Below, piece by piece: positions 1-6,615 of a stretch of DNA of 31,948 nucleotides. Position numbers and translations under genes: made by a program. The notes beneath the pieces are model-generated. The model did no database searches. It saw only the letters and a program-made list of their open reading frames with translations, and had not been told where the DNA came from. The stretch's first letter is position 1. Each line of letters opens with the position of its first letter. Source of the stretch: CBFDBT01 sp965603115 (GTDB taxonomy: Bacteria > Pseudomonadota > Alphaproteobacteria > Sphingomonadales > Kordiimonadaceae); assembly GCA_965603115.1 (NCBI GenBank), contig CBFDBT010000007.1, forward strand, positions 1 through 31,948, given 5' to 3'.

Positions 1-450
1 GAGACGGTTAATGTTATCGTTCTCCGTGAAGGCGAAAAAGAGACCATTAAAGTAAAAACTGGTGCCAAGCCATCTTCCAGTAATTTTGAAGAAGAAGATG
101 GGGATGATGAAAGTCAACCAGACTCAGATGCTATTGAGCCTGAAGAAATTGAAGGCATGGTTTTGATGGAAATAAATGGGGCTGTTCGTCGCAAGTTTGA
201 TCTCGAAGATGATATTAAAGGTGTTGCCATCGTTAATGTATCTCGTCGCAGTAAGGCTTTCAGGGCAGGCATTCGACCGGGTTTTGTTATCGAGCGGCTT
301 AATCTAAAGCATGTCTCGACACCAAGCGATATTCGCACGCTTATTGAAAAAGCCAGAGCAGACGGCCATAAGAAAATTCTCCTGCTGGTCAATGACGGTA
401 CAAATGGCGGTCATATAACGCTTGAACTGGCTAAAGTTAAAGAAGACTAG
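1..450 (+). CDS. DegP/HtrA-type serine protease, C-terminal part (5' end outside window)
   Basis: The reading frame is open from base 1, so this is the 3' end of a larger gene; 149 codons are visible before TAG at 448-450. The first residues (VNVIVLREGEKETIKVKTG) resemble the last strands of a first PDZ domain. A Glu/Asp/Ser-rich linker follows, then a second PDZ-like domain with the carboxylate-loop and helix pattern GVAIVNVSRRSKAFRAGI-RPG around codons 74-95. Two tandem PDZ domains at the C terminus are typical of DegP/DegQ periplasmic proteases, which degrade or refold damaged envelope proteins. The catalytic His-Asp-Ser domain lies upstream of the window and cannot be checked, so a protease-dead PDZ protein is not excluded. 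The gene is convergent with serB and ends in a strong terminator. Confidence 0.72.
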   Translation, partial: ETVNVIVLREGEKETIKVKTGAKPSSSNFEEEDGDDESQPDSDAIEPEEIEGMVLMEINGAVRRKFDLEDDIKGVAIVNVSRRSKAFRAGIRPGFVIERLNLKHVSTPSDIRTLIEKARADGHKKILLLVNDGTNGGHITLELAKVKED

Positions 451-472
451 TTGGTTTGAATAAATAATAGTG

Positions 473-504
473 AAAAGGGGCTGCTAGATGCGGCCCCTTT
501 TTTT
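473..504 (+). terminator. Intrinsic terminator after the protease gene, possibly bidirectional
   Basis: The arms AAAAGGGGCTGC (473-484) and GCGGCCCCTTTT (490-501) form a 12-bp stem, with one G-T wobble, around a 5-base loop. A run of seven T (498-504) follows. Read on the minus strand, the hairpin ends in CCCCTTTT, so it may also stop transcription from serB, whose stop codon lies only 12 bases away. Confidence 0.88.
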
Positions 505-515
505 GTGGCTATTGT

Positions 516-1409
516 TTATAGCTCTACAAAATCTTCGCGCTTATAGCCCTGTATGAATAAGAGAGCCGATAGGTCAGTGTGACTGATGCTCACATCTGCG
601 GCAGTGCGGGCTTTGGGTTTTGCGTGGTAAGCTATGCCAAGGCCAGCGGCTTCGATCATCGGGATGTCATTGGCGCCGTCGCCCACAGCCAGCACCTCAT
701 GGGCCTGAAATGCATGCTGATCGCGCAGCTCAATAAGAGTGTCGAGTTTGGTGGATGAATTGCAAATTGGCATCTGCACGCTGCCAGTGAGGGCACCACC
801 TGCTTCGAGTAAGACATTGGCGCGGTTGATGGCAAAACCAAGGCGCTCGGCGATGCGACTGGTAAAAAAGGTAAAGCCGCCAGATACCAAAACGGTTAGT
901 GCACCACTTGCTGCCATGGTTTTGACCAAGGCCTCAGCCCTCGGCATCAAATTTATGCGCTCTCTGTAGCATTCTTCTAATACGTCTGTTTTCATGCCTT
1001 CAAGTAGGCCGACACGCTCTTTTAATGCTTCATCAAAATCAAGCTCGCCCAGCATTGCCGCTTCGGTAATGGCTGAAACTTGCTCTTTAAGTCCTGCAAA
1101 GTCAGCGAGTTCATCGATGCATTCCTCGTTAATCATGGTCGAATCCATGTCGGCGATCAGCATTTTCTTGCCGCGTGTAATGATGTCTTGAACGGCAAAG
1201 TCAGCACTAATGGTTGCTGCATGCTCGCTAAGGATAGCGGGGTCGGCATCTCCTGAAAAAGCGATATCAACAGCTTCCCCTTGCGCAAGCCATGCAGCTT
1301 GTGCAACATCACATCCGTGAGATGTCATCAGATTTTGGAAGTTTTTTACATCCTTTTCTGATAACTCTGTACTGGAAGGGTTGACGATGAGGGTCAGCAC
1401 CTTGTTCAT
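516..1409 (-). CDS. serB: Phosphoserine phosphatase SerB
   Basis: SerB dephosphorylates O-phosphoserine to L-serine, the last step of the phosphorylated serine pathway, in the cytosol. The 297-residue product carries all HAD-phosphatase motifs. The nucleophile motif is DMDST at residues 87-91 with D87 and D89. Motif II is VSGG with S176. K221 is the likely motif III lysine. Motif IV is GDGAND at 243-248. The N-terminal ~75 residues form a regulatory-type domain as in other proteobacterial SerB proteins, and the length is normal for the family. ATG at 1409 is preceded by AAAGGACG on the minus strand, a good ribosome-binding site. The gene is divergent from miaA across 38 bases, which must hold both promoters or leave them inside the neighbours. 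Confidence 0.96.
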   Translation of the reverse strand: MNKVLTLIVNPSSTELSEKDVKNFQNLMTSHGCDVAQAAWLAQGEAVDIAFSGDADPAILSEHAATISADFAVQDIITRGKKMLIADMDSTMINEECIDELADFAGLKEQVSAITEAAMLGELDFDEALKERVGLLEGMKTDVLEECYRERINLMPRAEALVKTMAASGALTVLVSGGFTFFTSRIAERLGFAINRANVLLEAGGALTGSVQMPICNSSTKLDTLIELRDQHAFQAHEVLAVGDGANDIPMIEAAGLGIAYHAKPKARTAADVSISHTDLSALLFIQGYKREDFVEL

Positions 1410-1447
1410 AGAAACGTCCTTTAGAAATAAAAGCAGAATAATATATT

Positions 1448-2401
1448 ATGCAAAATCATATTCGAGCCATTCTTATTGCAGGTCCAACCGCTAGCGGCAA
1501 GTCTGCTCTTGCAATCCGTCTGGCAAATGACCTTTCAGGTGTAATTATTAATGCTGATAGCATGCAAGTCTACAGAGATTTGCAAATTATTACTGCCCGC
1601 CCTGACAAGGATGAGGAAGGGCAGGCGCCTCATCGCCTTTACGGCACTATAGACGGTGCCATTGCTTGTTCTGCTGTTCAGTGGGCTGAACTGGCCATGG
1701 TAGAAATTGAAAGGGCTTGGAATAAAGGCATGATGCCTATTCTGGTTGGTGGCACAGGTATGTATTTTAAAGCTCTGCTCGATGGCATGGTGGCTATTCC
1801 ACCGATTGATAAGGCTATCAGGCAGAAAGTCCGTGATGAAATTACAGAATTAGGCCCAGAGGTCATGCATGAAAAACTCAAATCGCTTGATGTAAAAGCT
1901 TACGAACGTCTTGAGCCCGCTGACGGTCAACGTATTGCGCGTGCGATTGAAGTGGTGTTGTCCACTGGAAAAGCACTCTCTGAGTGGCAAGAGCAGCCCC
2001 ATAGTGGACCGCTTGCAAAATTAGACTACGCGGGGCAAATAGCAAAGATCGTACTCGATATAGATAGAGATAAGCTTTATGAACGTTGTGATCAGCGTCT
2101 TGATATTATGATAAAAGATGGTGCGCTTGAGGAGATACAGCATTTGCTTGACCGTGATTTAGATCCAAGCTTGCCCATTATGAAAGCCCTTGGAGTACCC
2201 TCATTAAGTGCCTATCTAGAAAATAAAGTGGAGCTTGATGAAGCTATAGATGCAGCTAAGACCCAAACCCGACAGTTTGCAAAACGACAGTTAACTTGGT
2301 TTCGAAATCAATTTTCTGCTTGGGATAGGGTAAACGCGCAACTTTCGGAAAGTGAATACCGGTCATTATTGTACTTATTGAACAAAAAAGGCCTTGACTA
2401 G
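1448..2401 (+). CDS. miaA: tRNA dimethylallyltransferase MiaA
   Basis: MiaA transfers a dimethylallyl group to N6 of A37 in tRNAs that read codons starting with U, improving codon-anticodon pairing. The 317-residue protein has the P-loop GPTASGKS at residues 12-19, the substrate-binding DSMQVY at 37-42, VGGTGMY at about 100-106, and the C-terminal TRQFAKRQLTWFRN segment typical of the family. The ATG at 1448 sits directly after an AT-rich tract with only a weak Shine-Dalgarno (AGCAG). The gene follows divergent serB and precedes the ilvI leader. The serB-miaA-ilv order has been seen in several alphaproteobacteria as far as I recall. Confidence 0.96.
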   Translation: MQNHIRAILIAGPTASGKSALAIRLANDLSGVIINADSMQVYRDLQIITARPDKDEEGQAPHRLYGTIDGAIACSAVQWAELAMVEIERAWNKGMMPILVGGTGMYFKALLDGMVAIPPIDKAIRQKVRDEITELGPEVMHEKLKSLDVKAYERLEPADGQRIARAIEVVLSTGKALSEWQEQPHSGPLAKLDYAGQIAKIVLDIDRDKLYERCDQRLDIMIKDGALEEIQHLLDRDLDPSLPIMKALGVPSLSAYLENKVELDEAIDAAKTQTRQFAKRQLTWFRNQFSAWDRVNAQLSESEYRSLLYLLNKKGLD

Positions 2402-2419
2402 GTAATAATAATTCAATAT

Positions 2420-2435
2420 TGTTGACGTATCAACA
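2420..2435. promoter_or_regulatory. Palindrome upstream of the ilvI promoter, candidate operator
   Basis: TGTTGA (2420-2425) and TCAACA (2430-2435) are perfect inverted arms around CGTA. The site lies just upstream of the proposed -35 element of ilvI and just after the miaA stop. This could be a binding site for a transcription factor of amino-acid metabolism. No specific family can be assigned from the sequence. Confidence 0.3.
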
Positions 2436-2445
2436 TGAATAGCCC

Positions 2446-2473
2446 TTGTGTTGGTAGGGGTATCAGGTATAAT
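2446..2473 (+). promoter_or_regulatory. Candidate sigma70-type promoter for ilvI
   Basis: A perfect -10 hexamer TATAAT (2468-2473) lies 16 bases after TTGTGT (2446-2451), a four-of-six match to the -35 consensus. Transcription would start near 2480 and give a leader of about 200 nt before ilvI. A perfect -10 box in the only sizeable gap between miaA and ilvI supports the call; the weak -35 lowers it. Confidence 0.5.
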
Positions 2474-2508
2474 TTACCCCCGATATTGTGATAAGACTCT
2501 ATCCCCCT

Positions 2509-2529
2509 GGGGGCGCCTTGAGCGCCCCC
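2509..2529 (+). other. GC-rich leader hairpin upstream of ilvI
   Basis: GGGGGCGC (2509-2516) and GCGCCCCC (2522-2529) form a perfect 8-bp stem around the loop CTTGA. No T-run follows, so it is not a terminator. A competing partner exists: CCCCC at 2503-2507 could pair with the first GGGGG, so the leader may switch folds. It is the first of at least three hairpins in the leader. Confidence 0.55.
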
Positions 2530-2586
2530 AACTTATAGATAGAATTTGTGACGATTTGAATATGTGATAGGCTATAGGGATACAAG

Positions 2587-2610
2587 GCATCAGGATAGAA
2601 ACCTTGATGC
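2587..2610 (+). other. Second ilvI leader hairpin, possible antiterminator partner
   Basis: GCATCAGG (2587-2594) pairs with CCTTGATGC (2602-2610) with a single bulge. The segment AAACCTT (2599-2605) can instead pair, with one wobble, with AGGGTTT (2633-2639) in the loop of the downstream terminator. That alternative would oppose terminator folding, which is the logic of an attenuator. The pairing was found by eye and no folding energy was computed. Confidence 0.4.
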
Positions 2611-2625
2611 TAAATATGGATTTTG

Positions 2626-2655
2626 ACACCGCAGGGTTTTGGCGGTGTTTTTTTT
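2626..2655 (+). terminator. Intrinsic terminator (attenuator) immediately before ilvI
   Basis: ACACCGC (2626-2632) and GCGGTGT (2642-2648) form a 7-bp perfect stem, followed by eight T (2648-2655). The terminator sits 25 bases before the ilvI ATG and well after the miaA stop. Its place between a promoter and the first gene of a branched-chain amino-acid operon fits transcription attenuation, the standard control of such operons in proteobacteria. It could also partly terminate miaA transcripts. Confidence 0.8.
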
Positions 2656-2680
2656 GAATGATAATACTTTGGATTACGTG

Positions 2681-4495
2681 ATGACAGACAAAATAAAGAC
2701 GACGAAAAAGACAACGAAATCAAAAGTAAAAGCGGATGCGCAAGATACTTTGATGTCTGGTGCCCAAATGATTCTTCGTTCTCTTAAGGACCTAGGCGTT
2801 GAAGTTATTTTTGGATATCCTGGTGGCGCTGTTCTGCCGATTTATGATGAGATATTCCAGCAAAATGATATCCGTCATATTTTGGTTCGCCATGAGCAGG
2901 CTGCTGTTCATGCCGCTGAAGGTTACGCACGCTCTACAGGCAAGCCTGGTGTTGTTTTGGTAACATCAGGCCCGGGGGCAACAAATGCCGTAACAGGCCT
3001 GACAGATGCTATGCTAGATTCTATTCCTGTTATTTGTATAACAGGGCAGGTTGCCAGACATCTCATTGGTAATGATGCCTTTCAAGAAGCTGATACAGTT
3101 GGTATAACTCGACCCTGCACAAAACATAATTATCTGATCAAGGATACCGCGAGAATAGCGGAGATAATGTACGAAGCATTTTACGTTGCTACCAATGGAC
3201 GACCGGGTCCGGTTGTTATTGATATGCCCAAAGATGTTCAGGTCGAAAAAGCTGAATATGTAGCGCCTAAAAAGGGTGAGCACCGCACTTATCGTCCTGA
3301 AGTAAAAGGCGATGAAGTTGCCATCAGGCGAGCTGCGCACATGATGGCATCTTCTTCGCGGCCAATCATTTATAGTGGTGGAGGCGTTATAAATAGTGGG
3401 CCAGAAGCCTCTCGACTATTACGAAAATTTGCCAGCGTAACAGGCTTTCCAGTGACCAGTACTTTAATGGGACTTGGTGCCTTTCCTGCATCGGATAATC
3501 AATTCCTTGGTATGCTCGGCATGCACGGAACATGGGAAGCCAATCAGGCGATGCATGATTGTGATGTTATGTTTGCTATTGGCTCAAGGTTCGATGATCG
3601 AGTTACAGCTGTGGTTGAGCAGTTTTCTCCCGGCTCCAAGAAAATCCATGTTGATATTGATTTGAGTTCGATCAATAAAAATGTTGCGGTAGATGTGGGT
3701 ATTGTGGGTGATGCTACGGCTGTTTTACAGCAGTTAATTGATATCTGGGAAGAAGATGGCCTTTCTAGCAATAAAAAGGCTATTGCGGGATGGTGGACGC
3801 AAATAGAGCATTGGCGGGACAGAAAGTGCCTCTCTTATGAGGATCGTGATGACGTTATTATGCCGCAAAAGGCCCTCGAGCGTCTTTATGCTTTAACAAA
3901 AGAGCATAATCCTATTTTTTCAACCGAAGTAGGGCAGCATCAGATGTGGGCAGCTCAGTTTTTAGGGCAAGAGCACCCTAATCGCTGGTTAACGTCTGGT
4001 GGACTTGGTACTATGGGCTACGGATTACCTGCGGCAATTGGTGCGCAAATTGCACATCCTGAGGCTCTGTGCATTGATGTTGCTGGTGAGGCTTCAATCC
4101 AAATGAATATTCAAGAACTGTCGACAGCCAAACAGTATGGTTTGCCGGTAAAAGTTTTCATCATGAACAACGAATATATGGGTATGGTGCGCCAGTGGCA
4201 GGACCTTAACTATGAGAGCCGCTACAGTGAAAGCTACAGTGATGCCCTGCCTGATTTTGTAAAATTGGCTGAAGCCTTTGGGCATAAGGGTATTCGCGTA
4301 ACCAAACCTGAAGAGCTGGATGCAGCTATTATGGAGATGATCAATTCAGACTGTGGTGTGGTTGTTGATTGTCACATTGCAAAACTGGAAAATTGTTTTC
4401 CTATGGTACCAGCGGGCGCCGCCCACCATGAAATGCTGTTAGCTGGGGAAATGGTCATCAAGCCTCAAGATGATGAAGCCCTTGCTGTTGTCTAA
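2681..4495 (+). CDS. ilvI: Acetolactate synthase large (catalytic) subunit
   Basis: Acetohydroxyacid synthase condenses two pyruvates, or pyruvate with 2-oxobutyrate, using thiamine diphosphate, FAD and Mg2+; this is the first common step of Val, Leu and Ile synthesis. From ATG 2681 the product has 604 residues. The order is a Lys/Thr-rich N-terminal tail (about residues 1-22), a ThDP-binding domain with catalytic E72 in VRHEQAAVHAAEGYA, an FAD domain, and a C-terminal domain with MGMVRQWQ. The Mg2+-ThDP motif reads AGEAS with Glu at residue 470, where Asp is usual (GDG or GDAS). ATG 2681 is preferred because the upstream in-frame TTG at 2639 lies inside the attenuator stem. Its Shine-Dalgarno is weak, and an eight-codon mini-ORF overlaps it as TGATG, suggesting translational coupling. 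ilvH follows after 41 bases. ilvB is an equally valid name. Confidence 0.96.
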   Translation: MTDKIKTTKKTTKSKVKADAQDTLMSGAQMILRSLKDLGVEVIFGYPGGAVLPIYDEIFQQNDIRHILVRHEQAAVHAAEGYARSTGKPGVVLVTSGPGATNAVTGLTDAMLDSIPVICITGQVARHLIGNDAFQEADTVGITRPCTKHNYLIKDTARIAEIMYEAFYVATNGRPGPVVIDMPKDVQVEKAEYVAPKKGEHRTYRPEVKGDEVAIRRAAHMMASSSRPIIYSGGGVINSGPEASRLLRKFASVTGFPVTSTLMGLGAFPASDNQFLGMLGMHGTWEANQAMHDCDVMFAIGSRFDDRVTAVVEQFSPGSKKIHVDIDLSSINKNVAVDVGIVGDATAVLQQLIDIWEEDGLSSNKKAIAGWWTQIEHWRDRKCLSYEDRDDVIMPQKALERLYALTKEHNPIFSTEVGQHQMWAAQFLGQEHPNRWLTSGGLGTMGYGLPAAIGAQIAHPEALCIDVAGEASIQMNIQELSTAKQYGLPVKVFIMNNEYMGMVRQWQDLNYESRYSESYSDALPDFVKLAEAFGHKGIRVTKPEELDAAIMEMINSDCGVVVDCHIAKLENCFPMVPAGAAHHEMLLAGEMVIKPQDDEALAVV

Positions 4496-4536
4496 TTGAA
4501 GGTATATCAAGTCATTATAACGAAGGAGTAGGTTCC

Positions 4537-5052
4537 ATGAAAGAACAAGGAGCCATAGCGTCACATACTATTAGTGTGATTGTGGATAACGAAGCGGGTG
4601 TGTTAGCGCGTGTGATCGGCCTTTTTTCTGGCCGTGGTTATAACATTGAGAGCTTGACTGTGTCCGCAGTTGACAAGCGCCATCTTCGCTCGCGTATCAC
4701 GGTGGTAACTTCTGGTACTCTAATGGTTATTGAGCAAATTAAGGCCCAACTTGATCGATTGGTACCTGTACACACAGTGAGTGATATGACCATTGATGGT
4801 CCGCATGTGGCGCGTGATCTTGCTCTGGTGAAAGTTTCAGGCAAGGGTGAAAAGCGCGTGGAAGCGATGCGCCTTGCTGATGTTTTTCGCGCCAGCGTGG
4901 TCGATAGCACCCAAACCTCATTTGTATTTGAATTAACTGGCTCGTCTGAAAAGATTGATGCCTTTATAGACCTAATGAAAGGCCTAGGTCTTGTGGAAGT
5001 GGCGCGCACTGGTGTTGTAGCCCTCTCACGAGGACAGGTAGGCCTTGAATAA
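4537..5052 (+). CDS. ilvH: Acetolactate synthase small (regulatory) subunit
   Basis: This subunit activates the large subunit encoded just upstream and usually gives it valine feedback inhibition. The 171-residue protein starts with an ACT domain (HTISVIVDNEAGVLARVIGL, then FSGRGYNIESLTV, about residues 8-41), the effector-binding part. The conserved C-terminal ALS_ss_C domain follows. The length is normal for IlvH/IlvN. The ATG is preceded by GAAGGAGTA with good spacing. It lies 41 bases after ilvI and 77 before ilvC, consistent with one operon. The intact ACT domain suggests valine sensitivity, but this cannot be proven from sequence. Confidence 0.96.
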   Translation: MKEQGAIASHTISVIVDNEAGVLARVIGLFSGRGYNIESLTVSAVDKRHLRSRITVVTSGTLMVIEQIKAQLDRLVPVHTVSDMTIDGPHVARDLALVKVSGKGEKRVEAMRLADVFRASVVDSTQTSFVFELTGSSEKIDAFIDLMKGLGLVEVARTGVVALSRGQVGLE

Positions 5053-5129
5053 TTTTATAGTCGAAGCAGGATGCTTCTGCTAGGTAAACCCAACTGATCT
5101 AACCCGATAGATCGAACAAGGAAAAGAAG

Positions 5130-6149
5130 ATGCAAGTTTATTTTGATAAAGACGCCAATGTTAACTTGGTGAAAGATAAGGTTATCACCATTGTTGGTTA
5201 TGGTAGTCAGGGGCATGCCCATGCCCAAAATTTGAGAGATAGTGGCGTTTCTCGTGTTATCATTGCGCTGCGTGAAGGCTCTAGTACGCGTACTAAGGCC
5301 AAAGATGCCGGCTTTGAAGTGATGACTGCTGCTGAAGCGGCTGCTGTATCTGACATGATGATGATGCTCGCGCCCGATGAGTTGCAAGCCGAGATTTATA
5401 AAGATGATCTTGCTGGCAATATGAAAGAGGGTGCAAGCTTGATGTTCGCTCACGGCCTTAATATCCACTTTGGCTTGATTGAATCGCGCAGTGATCTTGA
5501 TGTTATAATGGTAGCGCCTAAAGGCCCTGGACATACGGTTCGTGCCCAATATGAAATAGGCGCAGGTGTGCCGTGTCTTATTGCTGTGCACCAAGATGTT
5601 AGCGGTAAAGCGCATGATATGGCGCTTGCTTATGCCTCTGCTATTGGCGGTGGTCGCTCAGGCATTATTGAAACTAATTTCCGTGAAGAGTGTGAAACTG
5701 ACCTCTTTGGTGAGCAGGCTGTGCTTTGCGGTGGCATCTCAAAGCTTATTCAAGCTGGGTTTGAAACATTAACCGAAGCTGGTTACGCTCCTGAAATGGC
5801 TTATTTTGAATGTTTGCATGAAGTGAAGCTCATTGTTGACCTTATTTATCAAAATGGTATCTCCAACATGCGTTACTCAATTTCCAATACGGCTGAATAC
5901 GGCGACTATAAAACCGGATCGCGTATTATCACTGATGAAACAAAGGCTGAAATGAAGCGGGTGTTGGATGATATTCAGCAAGGCCGTTTTGTTAAAGATT
6001 TTATGCTGGATAATATTGCCGGCAATCCTGAGCTTAAAGCGCATCGCCAGATTGAAAGCGAACATCCGATCGAGGAAGTTGGCGGCCGTTTGCGTGAAAT
6101 GATGCCTTGGATGAAAGAAGGCCAGTTGGTGGATAAGAAGAAAAACTAA
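5130..6149 (+). CDS. ilvC: Ketol-acid reductoisomerase (class I)
   Basis: IlvC isomerises and reduces acetolactate or acetohydroxybutyrate to the dihydroxy acid with NADPH and Mg2+, the second common step of branched-chain synthesis. The 339-residue length is that of the short class I enzyme. The N-terminal Rossmann domain has GYGSQGHAHAQNL at residues 23-35. The segment LREGSSTRTKAKDAGF carries the usual NADP phosphate-binding Arg/Ser residues. The knotted C-terminal domain has MVAPKGPGHTVR and the metal-binding ETDLFGEQAVLCGG. ATG 5130 follows AAGGAAAAGAAG. A clear terminator lies 20 bases after the stop, so the ilvI-ilvH-ilvC unit appears to end here. Confidence 0.97.
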   Translation: MQVYFDKDANVNLVKDKVITIVGYGSQGHAHAQNLRDSGVSRVIIALREGSSTRTKAKDAGFEVMTAAEAAAVSDMMMMLAPDELQAEIYKDDLAGNMKEGASLMFAHGLNIHFGLIESRSDLDVIMVAPKGPGHTVRAQYEIGAGVPCLIAVHQDVSGKAHDMALAYASAIGGGRSGIIETNFREECETDLFGEQAVLCGGISKLIQAGFETLTEAGYAPEMAYFECLHEVKLIVDLIYQNGISNMRYSISNTAEYGDYKTGSRIITDETKAEMKRVLDDIQQGRFVKDFMLDNIAGNPELKAHRQIESEHPIEEVGGRLREMMPWMKEGQLVDKKKN

Positions 6150-6169
6150 TATATTTGTATTTGAAAGCT

Positions 6170-6198
6170 AAAAGGGGTGCCAGTTGGTGCCCCTTTTT
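6170..6198 (+). terminator. Intrinsic terminator after ilvC
   Basis: AAAAGGGG (6170-6177) pairs with CCCCTTTT (6190-6197), and the stem continues inward with TGCC and GGTG through two wobble pairs around the loop AGTT. Five T end the structure. It closes the ilvIHC transcript and separates it from the small ORF and leuA. Confidence 0.87.
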
Positions 6199-6318
6199 AT
6201 TGTCATTAACCCAATTGAAACTAAATTTTGTTTATAATGCCTCTTGCGTGATAAAATTAGTCTGTTAACAATAGTAATATAGACACGCCCTGATGGGTAA
6301 ATTAAGTAGGACAAGACG

Positions 6319-6468
6319 TTGAGACATGACCGTCGAAATAAAGCAAAAGCGATCGCTCTTAGCCGTAAGGCTGAGATGGAAGCGCGTGCACGTCAGTTCA
6401 TAGCTGCCCTTGGTGGCGCCCTTCTGCTTGCTCTCCTTTTAAGCTCTGGTCTGCTTACCAGCCCTTAA
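6319..6468 (+). CDS. Small single-span membrane protein (49 aa), unknown function
   Basis: A 49-codon frame runs from TTG 6319 to TAA 6466-6468. AGGA at 6308-6311 lies seven bases before the TTG, a good ribosome-binding site. The N-terminal half is strongly basic (MRHDRRNKAKAIALSRKAEM, then EARARQ). A single hydrophobic segment follows at about residues 28-45 (FIAALGGALLLALLLSS), then a short polar tail. The layout predicts one transmembrane helix with a cytosolic basic N terminus. No family is recognised. The gene lies between the ilvC terminator and leuA in the same direction, and its stop codon sits inside a long inverted repeat. It could be a real small membrane protein or a translated leader of leuA. 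Confidence 0.55.
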   Translation: MRHDRRNKAKAIALSRKAEMEARARQFIAALGGALLLALLLSSGLLTSP

Positions 6469-6506
6469 GCATTGTCACATCGCCCAATCGGGCCTTTGCT
6501 TAAGGG
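6462..6506 (+). repeat. Long inverted repeat with nested hairpin between the small ORF and leuA
   Basis: CCCTTAAGCA (6462-6471) and TGCTTAAGGG (6497-6506) are perfect 10-base inverted arms. A second hairpin, GCCC-AATC-GGGC (6482-6493), is nested inside. No T-run follows, so it is not a standard intrinsic terminator. The left arm contains the stop codon of the small ORF, and the right arm ends 110 bases before leuA. It may be an RNA structure in the leuA leader, a processing or stability element, or a protein-binding palindrome. Confidence 0.6.
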
Positions 6507-6615
6507 ATACAATAAATCACATTTCATCTTTCTAATTGTTAAAGAAAATGAGACACTTGGCTTCAGCTAAGGTTTGAGGCTTATACAGATAAATTGTTAC
6601 CAATGGGGTATGGTT

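Noticed and set aside
2639..2680. TTG 2639 as the ilvI start, adding 14 residues
   Set aside because: It falls inside the attenuator stem and T-run, has no ribosome-binding site, and the added residues are encoded by terminator sequence. ATG 2681 is a better start.
5055..5615. A 186-codon open frame on the minus strand opposite ilvC
   Set aside because: It lies wholly opposite well-supported ilvC, has no family similarity that I can see and no good start context. It is a shadow of the real gene.
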